Below are positions 1 to 8,019 of a stretch of 64,000 nt of DNA, piece by piece; position 1 is the first letter of the stretch, and each line of letters starts with the position of its first letter. The stretch is from Promineifilum sp. (GTDB lineage: Bacteria; Chloroflexota; Anaerolineae; Promineifilales; Promineifilaceae). The stretch is taken from contig JACKBY010000015.1 in assembly GCA_020634335.1 (NCBI GenBank), positions 11,614 through 75,613 of the forward strand, written 5' to 3'. The notes under the pieces were generated by a model. It did not search any database. It saw only the letters and a program-made list of their open reading frames with translations, and was not told the origin of the DNA. A program made the position numbers and the translations under genes.

Positions 1-900
1 CCCTGGGAGCAATGGATTACGCCGGATGGCCGGTTTCCGGTCAATGCGCGGACGGTCCATTCCACGTTGCAGAGCGAGCGGAGCTGTCAGGCCATCGTGA
101 AGAAGGCGGTGGCCGAGCGGCTGGCGGCGGCCCATGGCGTGGGTCAGGCTGTGGCGGCACTTCCGGAAACAGGGGCCGACTATGGCATTCAGGTAGCTAT
201 TCACCAGGATCGGGCGTTACTGACGCTGGATACGTCCGGCGACGGGTTGCATAAACGAGGCTACCGGGCCGAGGCCGGGGCCGCGCCGCTGACGGAGACG
301 TTGGCGGCGGCGCTGGTTTTGCTCTCGTTCTGGGATCGGGACCGCCTGCTCATTGACCCCATGTGTGGCTCCGGTACGATCCTGATCGAGGCGTCGATGA
401 TTGGGCAGCGAATGGCTCCCGGACTGCGGCGTGCGTTTGCCGCGGAGCGATGGCCCGCGGTGGGAGCGGCGCATTGGCAGGCGGCGCGGCAGGCGGCCGA
501 AGCGGTCATCGACCGGTCGGGCAATCTGGCGCTGTTCGGCTATGATATCGACGCGGAGGCGATCCGCGTCGCCAAACAGAATGCTGAACTGGCCGGCGTG
601 GCGTCAGACATCACGTTTGAGCAGAAGGCGCTGGCCGAGCTGTGGATTGACCAGGAGTACGGTATTTTGATATCGAACCCGCCCTACGGCCGGCGAATGG
701 CGGAGTTTCAGGAGATCAACGCGCTCTACATCACGCTGAACAAGATGATGCGCAAAAAGAAGGGGTGGTCGGTCTACATCCTGACGGCCGACGAGAAGTT
801 CCCCGACTACTTCAAGCGCGGCCGTCCGGACCGGGTACGCAAGCTATTCAACGGTAATATCCGGGTGGATTACTACCAATATTATGGAGAGAGACCATAG
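1..900 (+). CDS. THUMP-type class I RNA methyltransferase (RlmL/YpsC-like), 5' truncated
   Basis: The frame is open from the first base, so the gene begins upstream of the window; 299 residues are visible. The methyltransferase core is clear: an SAM-binding motif I DPMCGSGTILIEA near visible residue 119 and the catalytic motif SNPPYGRRM near residue 225, which is the N6/N2 base-methylating NPPY signature. The visible N-terminal part would be the end of a THUMP-linked RNA-binding region. Families with this arrangement modify a guanine in 23S rRNA (RlmL-type, m2G2445), acting in the cytoplasm. The C-terminus ends normally with a short basic tail and TAG. The 15 bp gap to the convergent cofD suggests it ends its transcription unit. 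I am sure of the methyltransferase class and less sure of the exact rRNA target. Confidence 0.85.
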   Translation, partial: PWEQWITPDGRFPVNARTVHSTLQSERSCQAIVKKAVAERLAAAHGVGQAVAALPETGADYGIQVAIHQDRALLTLDTSGDGLHKRGYRAEAGAAPLTETLAAALVLLSFWDRDRLLIDPMCGSGTILIEASMIGQRMAPGLRRAFAAERWPAVGAAHWQAARQAAEAVIDRSGNLALFGYDIDAEAIRVAKQNAELAGVASDITFEQKALAELWIDQEYGILISNPPYGRRMAEFQEINALYITLNKMMRKKKGWSVYILTADEKFPDYFKRGRPDRVRKLFNGNIRVDYYQYYGERP

Positions 901-915
901 GGTCGGCAGCGCCAC

Positions 916-1866
916 TCACTCCATCAGTTCTGCGGCAAACGCCAGAACCTCTCGCGCCAGCCGCTCCCGCCCGGCCGCTCCGCTCATGAGGGTGTCGGTG
1001 CATAACAGCGCCAGCCCATCCTCGGCGATCATGCCCGCGTCCTGCGCATCATAGACAAAGCCGTCGATGAGATGGCCGTAATAGCCGGCCACGGCCGCCG
1101 CCGCCGGCTCCAGCCCCATCTCCGCCATCATCTTGGCCGCCGGCCCCTTCACCGCCCGTCCGGCGATGATGGGGGAAACGGCCACCACCGCCCGCGGCAC
1201 GTCCTCGATCATCGCGCGGATGGGGTAGACGTTGAGAATAGGCTCGATGCTGACGAACGGGTTGGATGGGGCAATGAGCACCAGATCGGCCGTTTCCAGC
1301 GCGCGCACGACCTCGGCCGTCGCTCGGACATCCTCCGGCAAGATGACGCGCCGCACGGCCGGCTGCCAGCGCTCGCGGACGAACCAGACCTGGAAGGGCA
1401 GCACCTCGCCTGTGTCGGTCTCGATGAGCGTCGGCGCGGGCAGGTCGCTCATCGGCAGCACAGCCGGGCCGATGCCGAAGCCGGCGCACAGGCGGCCGGT
1501 GACGGCCGTCAGCGTCTGGCCCGCATCCAGCCCGTGGGCGCGGGCCAGATGCGTCGCCAGATCGAGGTCACCCAGGCTGAACCAGTCCGGCCCGCCCAGG
1601 CGGCCGACTTCGCTCATCGTGCGCCAACTCTCTCCAGCGCGCCCCCAGCCCGTCTCGTCGTTGGCGACGTCGCCCACCGTGTACATCACCGTGTCCAGGT
1701 CTGGGCAGATGGTCAGGCCAAGGTGACGGAAGTCATCGCCGGTATTGACGATGACCGTCAGGTTGTGCGGCGGCAGCACGCGGGCCAGTCCATCGGCCAG
1801 CCTGGCCCCGCCGACGCCGCCGGCTAAACAGACAACGCGGGAGTAATAGGGGTCAACTGTGTTCAT
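916..1866 (-). CDS. cofD: 2-phospho-L-lactate transferase CofD (coenzyme F420 synthesis)
   Basis: The 316-residue protein opens with the CofD nucleotide-binding motif LAGGVGGARLADGL followed by VNTGDD and a conserved region ending DETGWGRAGE. CofD transfers a phospholactyl (or phosphoenolpyruvyl) group from the guanylyl-activated donor to the deazaflavin Fo, giving F420-0 or its dehydro form, in the cytoplasm. I chose the ATG at 1866 because it lies 11 codons before the conserved motif. An in-frame ATG at 1932 would add 22 non-conserved residues and lies right beside a TATAAA-like -10 sequence at about 1938-1947, so it may be partly untranslated leader. No other F420 gene is in the window. 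Family assignment is strong; the start codon is uncertain. Confidence 0.92.
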   Translation of the reverse strand: MNTVDPYYSRVVCLAGGVGGARLADGLARVLPPHNLTVIVNTGDDFRHLGLTICPDLDTVMYTVGDVANDETGWGRAGESWRTMSEVGRLGGPDWFSLGDLDLATHLARAHGLDAGQTLTAVTGRLCAGFGIGPAVLPMSDLPAPTLIETDTGEVLPFQVWFVRERWQPAVRRVILPEDVRATAEVVRALETADLVLIAPSNPFVSIEPILNVYPIRAMIEDVPRAVVAVSPIIAGRAVKGPAAKMMAEMGLEPAAAAVAGYYGHLIDGFVYDAQDAGMIAEDGLALLCTDTLMSGAAGRERLAREVLAFAAELME

Positions 1867-2000
1867 GTTGTAATTATCCGGCAGAAGTCGCGAAGGGGGT
1901 ACTAATAAGCCTGGCCGGTTGACGGTCTCCATGGCTCATTTTATACTACGCCCCTGGCTTACCGGTGCGTGGGCCGCTGGAGTAGAGAGGAGCAAGGGCC

Positions 2001-2435
2001 ATGAGAAATCACTTCCGCAACGCCGACGGCGAAATAAACACACAGGTCGTTGTCGCCATCATCGGCGCGGCGGCCACGTTATTGACCGCGCTCATCGCCG
2101 GTATTTTCGGGCTGATTCAGCTTCAGGGATCCAGAGCGCAAGCGCCCACCCCCCCGCCCAGCTCTCTGACCGTGGAGATAGACGGCCCCGCCGAAGTGCC
2201 GCTCAACAAACAAGAGGGATTCACCATCATCAGCGAAAACGCCGTGCGCGCCGAGTGGACGATCACCGGCTTCGGCCAGGATGAGATCAATCCTTTTCGC
2301 CAATCGGATGAGGTATTGGTGGAGCCGACCGACGCCGGCCGCGTGGGCGACTCGTTCACGTTTATCGTGACCGTCTATGACAACGCCGGTAACAAGGCCA
2401 GCGCCCGCCACCGTTTCACGGTCGTGGAGGAATAA
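2001..2435 (+). CDS. Small membrane-anchored protein with Ig-like extracytoplasmic domain
   Basis: The 144-residue protein has a charged N-terminus, one hydrophobic segment at about residues 17-40, a Pro-rich linker (TPPPSS) and a C-terminal beta-rich part whose ending (FTFIVTVYDNAGN, then a HRFTVVEE tail) resembles bacterial Ig-like or cadherin-like folds. It is probably anchored in the membrane with the beta domain outside. The ATG is preceded by a good ribosome binding site (GAGAGGAG, about 10 nt upstream). The gene stands alone between cofD, which diverges from it, and the convergent M20 gene. No named family is recognised. Confidence 0.7.
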   Translation: MRNHFRNADGEINTQVVVAIIGAAATLLTALIAGIFGLIQLQGSRAQAPTPPPSSLTVEIDGPAEVPLNKQEGFTIISENAVRAEWTITGFGQDEINPFRQSDEVLVEPTDAGRVGDSFTFIVTVYDNAGNKASARHRFTVVEE

Positions 2436-2436
2436 T

Positions 2437-2556
2437 GGGGCAGATAAGAAGATTAGCTACGGATAGAAACGGAATTAACGGATAAAAACGAACCGGATTA
2501 TCCTCCAAAAATCCGTCCCTTCCGTATTAATCCGTTGCCAATCCCCCTTTCCGTCG
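2437..2556. repeat. Intergenic inverted repeat built from the word (A/T)TCCGT
   Basis: The 3'-3' gap between two convergent genes is filled by an imperfect inverted repeat. Read on the appropriate strands, both arms show ATCCGT-N3-TTCCGT-N4-ATCCGT-N4-AATC, with the spacers differing in sequence but not in length. The loop is about 15-20 nt. Its place between convergent stop codons would suit a bidirectional transcription end or an RNA-stabilising structure. Similar constructions with other words occur at 26060-26172, 61870-61930 and 63370-63490. Confidence 0.7.
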
Positions 2557-3747
2557 CTAATCCATGACGTACCGCGCCGCCGCCTCGGCCATGATCGCCA
2601 CGCCGTTGACCATTGCCCGCTCGTCGAAGTCAAACTGCGGATGATGATGCGCGTGGTGGGTGGTCGGGCTGCCGTTGCTGCAGCCGACGAAAAAGTAGCA
2701 GCCGGGAATCTCCTGCAAGATAAAGCCCATGTCCTCGGCGGCCATTGTGCGGTGCTCCAAAATATTCTCCGCGCCCAGGACGCCCTCGGCGGCCGCGCGC
2801 ACGACGGCCGTCGGCTCTGGGGCGTTGTTGACCGAGGCGACGATAGCGACCGTTTCCATGGTCGCCACACAGCCAAAAGCGGCGGCCACATTGGTTGCCA
2901 TTTCCAGGATGCGCCGGTAGACCATGCGGTGGGTGGCCGTGTCGTAGCTGCGTACCGTCCCTTTCAGCACGGCCCGCTCCGGGATGACGTTGAACGTTGT
3001 CCCGGCCGAGAATTCGCCGATGGAGACGACGACGCTGCTATGGGGGTCGGTGTTGCGGCTGACGATGCTCTGTAAGGCGACGACGACGTGGGCCGCGGCG
3101 ATGATGGGATCGGTCGCCAGATGCGGTGCGGCCCCGTGGCCGCCCTTACCCTCGACAGTGATGGTGAAGACGCTGGAGGAGGCCATCGCCGGCCCCTCGA
3201 CGACGCGCGCTTGGCCTAGATGGACCGGCGACCAGAGGTGCATCGCCAGGGCCACGTCCGGCCGCGGATTCTCCAGCGCGCCGTCGGCCATGACCGCCAG
3301 CGCCCCGCCCAGCCCTTCTTCGGCGGGTTGGAAGAGAAATTTGAGCGAGCCGGCCATGTCGGCCTGCCGCCGGGCAAAAATCCGCGCCAGCCCCAGCCCC
3401 ATCGCCACGTGACCGTCGTGGCCGCAGGCGTGCATGACACCGGGATTGAGCGACACATACTCGTGGGCGCTCTCTTCCTGAATGGGCAGGGCATCCATGT
3501 CGAAGCGCAGCAGCACCGTCGGGCCGGGGCGCGCGCCTTCCAGCAGGGCGACGACGCCGGTCTGGCCGACGCCGGCTTGCACTTCCAGCCCCAGTCCGGT
3601 CAGCGTCTCGGCCACGATGCCGGCCGTGCGCGTCTCCTGGAAGCCAAGCTCGGGATGGCGATGCAGGTCGCGCCGGACCCGTACCAGGTCGTTGTAAAGG
3701 TCTGTGGCCTCTTGTTTGAAATCGTGAATTACCATTGATATGTCCAT
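2557..3747 (-). CDS. M20-family metal-dependent amidohydrolase (amino-acid deacylase/hippurate hydrolase type)
   Basis: The 396-residue protein matches the M20D peptidase family: RRDLHRHPELGFQE near the start, the metal-binding MHACGHDGHVAMGLG, a QPAEEGLGGA motif with the catalytic Glu pair, and GKGGHGAAPH in the dimerisation domain. Members remove N-acyl or similar groups from amino acids or indole-acetyl conjugates, usually with two divalent metals, in the cytoplasm. The start at ATG 3747 is chosen over 3795 because homologues begin close to the helix before RRDLHRHPEL; ATG 3735 is also possible. No strong ribosome binding site is visible for either. Substrate cannot be told from sequence. 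Confidence 0.9.
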   Translation of the reverse strand: MDISMVIHDFKQEATDLYNDLVRVRRDLHRHPELGFQETRTAGIVAETLTGLGLEVQAGVGQTGVVALLEGARPGPTVLLRFDMDALPIQEESAHEYVSLNPGVMHACGHDGHVAMGLGLARIFARRQADMAGSLKFLFQPAEEGLGGALAVMADGALENPRPDVALAMHLWSPVHLGQARVVEGPAMASSSVFTITVEGKGGHGAAPHLATDPIIAAAHVVVALQSIVSRNTDPHSSVVVSIGEFSAGTTFNVIPERAVLKGTVRSYDTATHRMVYRRILEMATNVAAAFGCVATMETVAIVASVNNAPEPTAVVRAAAEGVLGAENILEHRTMAAEDMGFILQEIPGCYFFVGCSNGSPTTHHAHHHPQFDFDERAMVNGVAIMAEAAARYVMD

Positions 3748-3843
3748 GCAGACGCCGGTATCGCAGCGCCTATCAGGATCATAGCTGTTGGACATTAACG
3801 AAAGCGTTACAGAATGAGTCTGGCGAAAATGACGACCGTTGTC

Positions 3844-4491
3844 TCAGGGCAGCAGCAGTCGGATAAGCGAATCGCCCAACCATTGCGAAAAACGCGCTTT
3901 CGCCCAGCCCCGATCTATAACAAGAAGCCGGTAAACTTCGGGGCTGGCGATTGCCCAAACCGTCTCTGTGGCTTGCCTGTCGTCAAGCCCTTCTCGAAGA
4001 TGGGTGTGGGCGGTGAGGCTTTGGACAAACACACTCAGATTCTTGAACCGCTCTTCCAGCACCCTGTCGAGGGCATCCGCGATGTCTGGTTCAGTCTTGG
4101 CCGCCATGCGCATAATTTCAAAAATAGGAGCCATGCGTTCCAGAATGTCGGTGATGTCGCGCGCAAACCATTGAACCTGATTTATGGGGTTCTTTTCCTG
4201 AAGGACCGACTGCGGCCCTGCTCGCTGCAAAAGCGGAATGGGCTGGTCATCGCCGCCTACTGAAACCCCAATTAGATCGGACAAGATGGTGAGCTTGTTG
4301 CCGAAAGCAGCGTAAACGGTCAGCGGCGATACGCCCGCCTCTTGCGCGATCGCTTCAATCGTCGCGCCGGCATAGCCATATTGTGTGAATAATTTCAGCG
4401 CTGCCGCCAGAATTCGCCGTTTGGTCTCCTGGGCTTGCTCCTGGCGTCTGCGGGACTGGTACTTGCGTTTTGGACGGTCGGGTTCGGTCAA
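3844..4491 (-). CDS. TetR/AcrR-family transcriptional regulator
   Basis: The 215-residue protein starts with a basic stretch (RPKRKYQSRRRQEQ), then a TetR-type helix-turn-helix at about residues 22-66 with the hallmark order ILAAALKLFTQYGYAGAT, IEAIAQEAGVSPLTVYAAFG. The C-terminal 140 residues are helical and would form the ligand-binding and dimerisation domain. It is divergently placed from the SnoaL-like gene at 4621, and the 129 bp between them holds two operator-like repeats, so it probably represses itself and that neighbour. The ligand is unknown. Confidence 0.9.
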   Translation of the reverse strand: MTEPDRPKRKYQSRRRQEQAQETKRRILAAALKLFTQYGYAGATIEAIAQEAGVSPLTVYAAFGNKLTILSDLIGVSVGGDDQPIPLLQRAGPQSVLQEKNPINQVQWFARDITDILERMAPIFEIMRMAAKTEPDIADALDRVLEERFKNLSVFVQSLTAHTHLREGLDDRQATETVWAIASPEVYRLLVIDRGWAKARFSQWLGDSLIRLLLP

Positions 4492-4500
4492 TTTACCCCC

Positions 4501-4568
4501 TTGACAATTCGGTATTGCGCTATATCATATTGACTATAGTGATAGTATATTGATTATACTGTCAGTAT
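4501..4568 (+). promoter_or_regulatory. Promoter and two TetR operator-like sites
   Basis: A promoter-like TTGACA (4501-4506) and TATCAT (4523-4528) with a 16 bp spacer point toward the gene at 4621. Just downstream are two related 16 bp sites, at 4533-4548 and 4553-4568, that share 12 of 16 positions and lie exactly 20 bp apart. The second contains the palindrome ATACTG-T-CAGTAT (4556-4568). Two dyad sites about two helical turns apart in a TetR-divergent intergenic region fit cooperative repressor binding. Confidence 0.6.
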
Positions 4569-4620
4569 GGTATGACGCGAATACGAGTTCAACAATACAA
4601 TTCGCCCATAGGAGTTAGCG

Positions 4621-5046
4621 ATGATAAACAATGATAACCTGAAAACGGCGCGTCTGGTGATCGACGAAGCCTTTAGCAAGGGCAACTATAAAGTTTTGCA
4701 CGACTGTTTTCCGCCCACATTCGTGGAACATCAATTTGGATTGCATCCATCGATTGAGGGATTGCAAAGCGATATCGAGTTTTTGCGGCAGGCCTTCCCC
4801 GATTTGCGCCTGGTTATCGAGTCGATGGTGGCCGACGGTGATAAGGTCTGGGTGCTCGCCAAAGCTCGTGGCACGAACCTGGGCGGATTTATGGGGCCGC
4901 CGAACGGCAAGTCATTTGAAATTTGGGTATTCGACCTGCTGCGGTTTGAGGGCGGCCTGATCGTCGAACACTGGGGGTCTCCCGACCGGTTTGCTCTGCT
5001 GGCGCAATTGGAAATGCTGCCGCAGAAGGAGCAGGCGCGACGATGA
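4621..5046 (+). CDS. SnoaL-like/ester cyclase family protein (NTF2 fold)
   Basis: The 141-residue protein has the layout of the SnoaL-like polyketide-cyclase family: an N-terminal helix (TARLVIDEAFSKGNY), the segment VEHQFGLHPSIEGLQSDIEFL, an acidic turn FPDLRL, and the strand pair ending GGLIVEHWGSPD, where the His-Trp and Asp residues line the pocket. Such cone-shaped NTF2-fold proteins act as cyclases, isomerases or binding proteins for small hydrophobic molecules. It is divergent from the TetR gene and is the likely regulated target. The ATG follows GGAGTTAGCG, a reasonable ribosome binding site. The true substrate is unknown. Confidence 0.8.
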   Translation: MINNDNLKTARLVIDEAFSKGNYKVLHDCFPPTFVEHQFGLHPSIEGLQSDIEFLRQAFPDLRLVIESMVADGDKVWVLAKARGTNLGGFMGPPNGKSFEIWVFDLLRFEGGLIVEHWGSPDRFALLAQLEMLPQKEQARR

Positions 5047-5129
5047 ATCCATCTCCCGTGGCACCGGGTAACGAGCCTTGCGGGTTGTTGCGATCCACAA
5101 AATTCGCAATGGATGCCTCATGGAACAGG

Positions 5130-7388
5130 CTAAGCGCCGCCATGTTCTGCCCTGACATAGGCCAAACGGCTCGTCCACTGCACCGGACGATCAAGTAGCT
5201 GCCCGCGAAACAGCTTCTCCACCTTACCCGCCTCGCCCTCGGTCAGCCCGCCGCCCACCAACCGCTGCCGATAGCTTGGCCGCCCGTCTTCCGCACCCGC
5301 GCCGAACCAGCGGTCGAGATGGGCCGCTGTAATCAGCCGCTCCTCCGCCTGCTCTTCGACCGCCACGCGCACGTCGCTAAAACCCGCCGCTTCCAGCGCT
5401 GCGGCCAGATCGTCGCCGTCCCAGTTGACCAGCGGATCGGCCGCGTCGCTGTAAATGGCTTCCTCGGCGGTGATGACCTTGTCGCGCAGCTTCGTGTCGC
5501 GGCCCCACTCGACCAGGCTGTAGAGCCGCTGGGTGTGCCGGGGAATGTTTTGCGAGAAGACGAGACGCCCGCCGGGCAGCAGGAGAGCGGCCAGAGCCCG
5601 ACAGATTTCAGAATACCCCACAGGGTTGGAGTCGGGTTTAGACGAAGTTAACACGTTGCGCCCAAGAATGCGGTCGAATCGCACGTCGCTCTCGCCGCGC
5701 AAGGAGAGCAGGTAACCGAGTTCGGTCGCGTTGCCCACGAGCACGACGGGGCGCTCCACGTCCGGCAGGCGAGCGGCCTGCTGCCGCAGCGCCTCGCCCG
5801 CCGCCTCGTCGGTCGCCAGCGCCCACACGCCGCCCTCCGGCGCGCGCCGCACGGCCTCCCACGTCAGCAGGCCGCTGCCGGCATTGACGTCGAGAATGAG
5901 TTGGTGGCGTTGCGCCCCGGCCATCTCGAACAGCCGGTCGCGCAGGCTACCCAATTGACGACCACTGCCGGCCACCGTGCGTTGCAGCCAGGCGTCCTTG
6001 GCCCGGTCGTTTGGGCTGGTGGTGAGCACTTCCAGATGGGGGTCAGCGTCGCTCTCCACCATCGCCGCCAGTTGCGCCTCGCGCCGCCGGGCCACGTCGT
6101 CGCGGATGCCCCGCTCGTAACCCAGTTCGCCCGGCTGGTAGAAGACCTTGCCTTGCAGCGCATCGGGCAGATACTGCTGGGCCACCCAGTGATCTCGGTA
6201 GGCGTGGGGATAGAGATAGCCCTGGCCGTGGCCGAAGCCCTCCTTGTCGCGGCTGCCGTCCTTCAGGTGGTTGGGCACGTCGGCCTCGCGCTCCTTCTCC
6301 ACCACGCCCAGAGCGTCGAAGAAAGCGAAGGCCGAGTTGGACTTGGGAGCAGTGGACAGATAGATGGCCGCCAGGGCCAGCGGATAGCGCCCCTCCGGCA
6401 TGCCGATGCGCTCGAATGTCTCCCAGCAATTGACCACGACGCCCATGGCCTGCGGGTCGGCCATGCCTACATCCTCCCCGGCGAAGATCGCCATGCGGCG
6501 AAAGATAAAGCGCGGATCCTCCCCGGCGTAGATCATTTTGGCCATCCAGTATAGCGCGGCGTCGGTGTCGGAGCCGCGCAGGCTTTTGATGAAGGCCGAG
6601 ATGGTATCGTAATGGACGTCGCCGTCCTTGTCATAGAGCACGGCCCGGCGCTGGATCGACTCCTCGGCCACGTCGAGGTCGATGGCGATGACGCCGTTCT
6701 CGTCGGGTGAGGTGGTTTCCACAGCCAGTTCCAGGGCGTTGAGCACGCCGCGGGCGTCGCCGTTGGCGACGTCAACCAGGTGATCGAGCGCGGCTGGTTG
6801 CAGCGTCACCTTCAGCGTGCCGTAGCCGCGTTCGGAGTCATTGAGTGCCTGGACGGCGATGGCTCGCAGATCCTCCTCGGTCAACGGCCTTAGCTGGAAA
6901 ATGCGGCTGCGGCTGACGAGCGCCTTGTTAACCTCAAAATAGGGATTCTCCGTCGTCGCGCCGATGAGAATGATCGTCCCGTTCTCGACATGGGGCAGCA
7001 GGGCGTCTTGCTGCGCCTTGTTCCAGCGGTGGACCTCGTCGACGAAGAGCGTGGTGCGCTGGCCGTACAGTTCGCGCCGCTCGCGGGCAACCTCGATAGC
7101 CTCGCGAATCTCCTTGACCCCGGCCAGCACGGCGTTGATGGTGATAAAGTGGCTGCGGGTGCTGTTGGCGATGACCGTCGCCAGCGTTGTCTTGCCCGTG
7201 CCCGGCGGCCCATAGAAGATGAGGGATGACAGTTGATCGGCCTGGATGGCGCGGCGCAGCAGACGGCCGGGGCCGATAATGTGGCTCTGGCCAATGAACT
7301 CATCCAGCGTGCGCGGCCGCATCCGCGCGGCCAGCGGCGCCTCGTGGCGAATGCGTTCCTGGGCGGCGTGAGAGAAGAGGTCGGTCAC
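5130..7388 (-). CDS. rarA: RarA/MgsA-type AAA+ ATPase fused to a C-terminal methyltransferase-like domain
   Basis: A 752-residue protein starting at GTG 7388, chosen because it opens with TDLFSHAAQERI just before the family motif ARMRPRTLDEFIGQ. A longer reading to 7517 would only add sequence overlapping the upstream gene. The AAA+ module has Walker A YGPPGTGKTT, Walker B LFVDEVHRW and sensor 1 IGATTENPYFEVN, then the RarA C-terminal tetramerisation region up to about residue 420. RarA acts at stalled replication forks and gaps. From about residue 500 onward lies a Rossmann methyltransferase-like domain with motif I ILDVNAGSGLLTW and a later ALLLPGGRLVFSQ segment, which ordinary RarA (about 430-450 residues) lacks. 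The start overlaps the stop of the upstream small gene by GTGA, implying translational coupling. Confidence 0.88.
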   Translation of the reverse strand: MTDLFSHAAQERIRHEAPLAARMRPRTLDEFIGQSHIIGPGRLLRRAIQADQLSSLIFYGPPGTGKTTLATVIANSTRSHFITINAVLAGVKEIREAIEVARERRELYGQRTTLFVDEVHRWNKAQQDALLPHVENGTIILIGATTENPYFEVNKALVSRSRIFQLRPLTEEDLRAIAVQALNDSERGYGTLKVTLQPAALDHLVDVANGDARGVLNALELAVETTSPDENGVIAIDLDVAEESIQRRAVLYDKDGDVHYDTISAFIKSLRGSDTDAALYWMAKMIYAGEDPRFIFRRMAIFAGEDVGMADPQAMGVVVNCWETFERIGMPEGRYPLALAAIYLSTAPKSNSAFAFFDALGVVEKEREADVPNHLKDGSRDKEGFGHGQGYLYPHAYRDHWVAQQYLPDALQGKVFYQPGELGYERGIRDDVARRREAQLAAMVESDADPHLEVLTTSPNDRAKDAWLQRTVAGSGRQLGSLRDRLFEMAGAQRHQLILDVNAGSGLLTWEAVRRAPEGGVWALATDEAAGEALRQQAARLPDVERPVVLVGNATELGYLLSLRGESDVRFDRILGRNVLTSSKPDSNPVGYSEICRALAALLLPGGRLVFSQNIPRHTQRLYSLVEWGRDTKLRDKVITAEEAIYSDAADPLVNWDGDDLAAALEAAGFSDVRVAVEEQAEERLITAAHLDRWFGAGAEDGRPSYRQRLVGGGLTEGEAGKVEKLFRGQLLDRPVQWTSRLAYVRAEHGGA

Positions 7389-7759
7389 GTGTTGCCGCCC
7401 TCCGAGAAGGCTTTTTCCAGCCGGTCGCCCAAGCTCATAACGCCGGCGTTTTCCCGCATATAGGCGCACTCCTGTTTGTCGCGTTGCGCGACCCGAACAC
7501 CCGGCAACTCTTGCCACCGCCCAATTGAGACTCGACCGCCGAGTCGATACCCATCAAGTTTGGCGAGTACAACATCGATGTCCGGCGTGAAGCGGCCGGT
7601 GCCATAGAAAGCGCCGGCCATCGCCAATCCACGTTGGGGCGAAGCGAGACACAGTTTTTCTATCGGCTTGTCTTCTGCTTCTAGCGATGTGCCGGCGAAC
7701 AAACGACCCATTCGGTGATTATACTGCGTTACGACCCAGGTCGCAGCATCGCGGGACAC
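7385..7759 (-). CDS. Small hypothetical protein, possible decayed nucleotidyltransferase-type gene
   Basis: This 124-residue frame (or 108 residues if started at ATG 7711) overlaps the rarA start by 4 bp (GTGA). No family is certain. Three pieces recall a widespread nucleotidyltransferase-type protein and its partner: LFAGTSLEAEDKPIE near the start, GTGRFTPDIDVVL in the middle (like the G-x-x-R-x-T-x-DIDLV motif) and YMRENAGVMSLGDRLEKAF at the end (like a common C-terminal helix pair). The linking segments seem too short, so this may be an internally deleted remnant that survives because it is coupled to rarA. That reading is inference. Confidence 0.5.
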   Translation of the reverse strand: MSRDAATWVVTQYNHRMGRLFAGTSLEAEDKPIEKLCLASPQRGLAMAGAFYGTGRFTPDIDVVLAKLDGYRLGGRVSIGRWQELPGVRVAQRDKQECAYMRENAGVMSLGDRLEKAFSEGGNT

Positions 7760-7793
7760 CGCGGCAGGGGTTTTCAGTAATCGATCGCTCTCC

Positions 7794-7864
7794 GTAGCGC
7801 CGGTTTCTTAACCGGCTCTGCAGCCCAGCTCGTTCTCGGCCGCCGGATAAGAATCCGGCGCTAC
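7794..7864. repeat. Dispersed palindromic element, family A, full copy
   Basis: A 71 bp element with perfect 10 bp terminal inverted repeats, GTAGCGCCGG and CCGGCGCTAC, and inner arms TTTCTTAACCGGC and GCCGGATAAGAATCC. Related copies or halves occur at 27622-27703, 47551-47578, 50738-50765 and 55944-55998. It sits in the 260 bp gap between divergent genes. It resembles REP/MITE-like chromosomal palindromes; no transposase is present. Confidence 0.8.
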
Positions 7865-8019
7865 ACCTCGACAACCGAAAAACCGGCGCACCGCGGATTC
7901 TATCATTTGAGCCAATTCACCGGATGTCGCTACAGGTAACCTGTGCTATCATCAAGTCTCCGATTTACTTGCAGAGCCAGACGGCAAATAATATCGTTTC
8001 GACCAGCAGAGGAGAGGAA

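Noticed and set aside
5130..7517. Longer rarA start at 7517
   Set aside because: The extra 43 residues are not conserved and overlap the small upstream gene; GTG 7388 has the GTGA overlap and fits the family start.
7794..7864. Insertion sequence ends
   Set aside because: No transposase or target duplication is visible; the element is only about 70 bp, so it is kept as a palindromic repeat.
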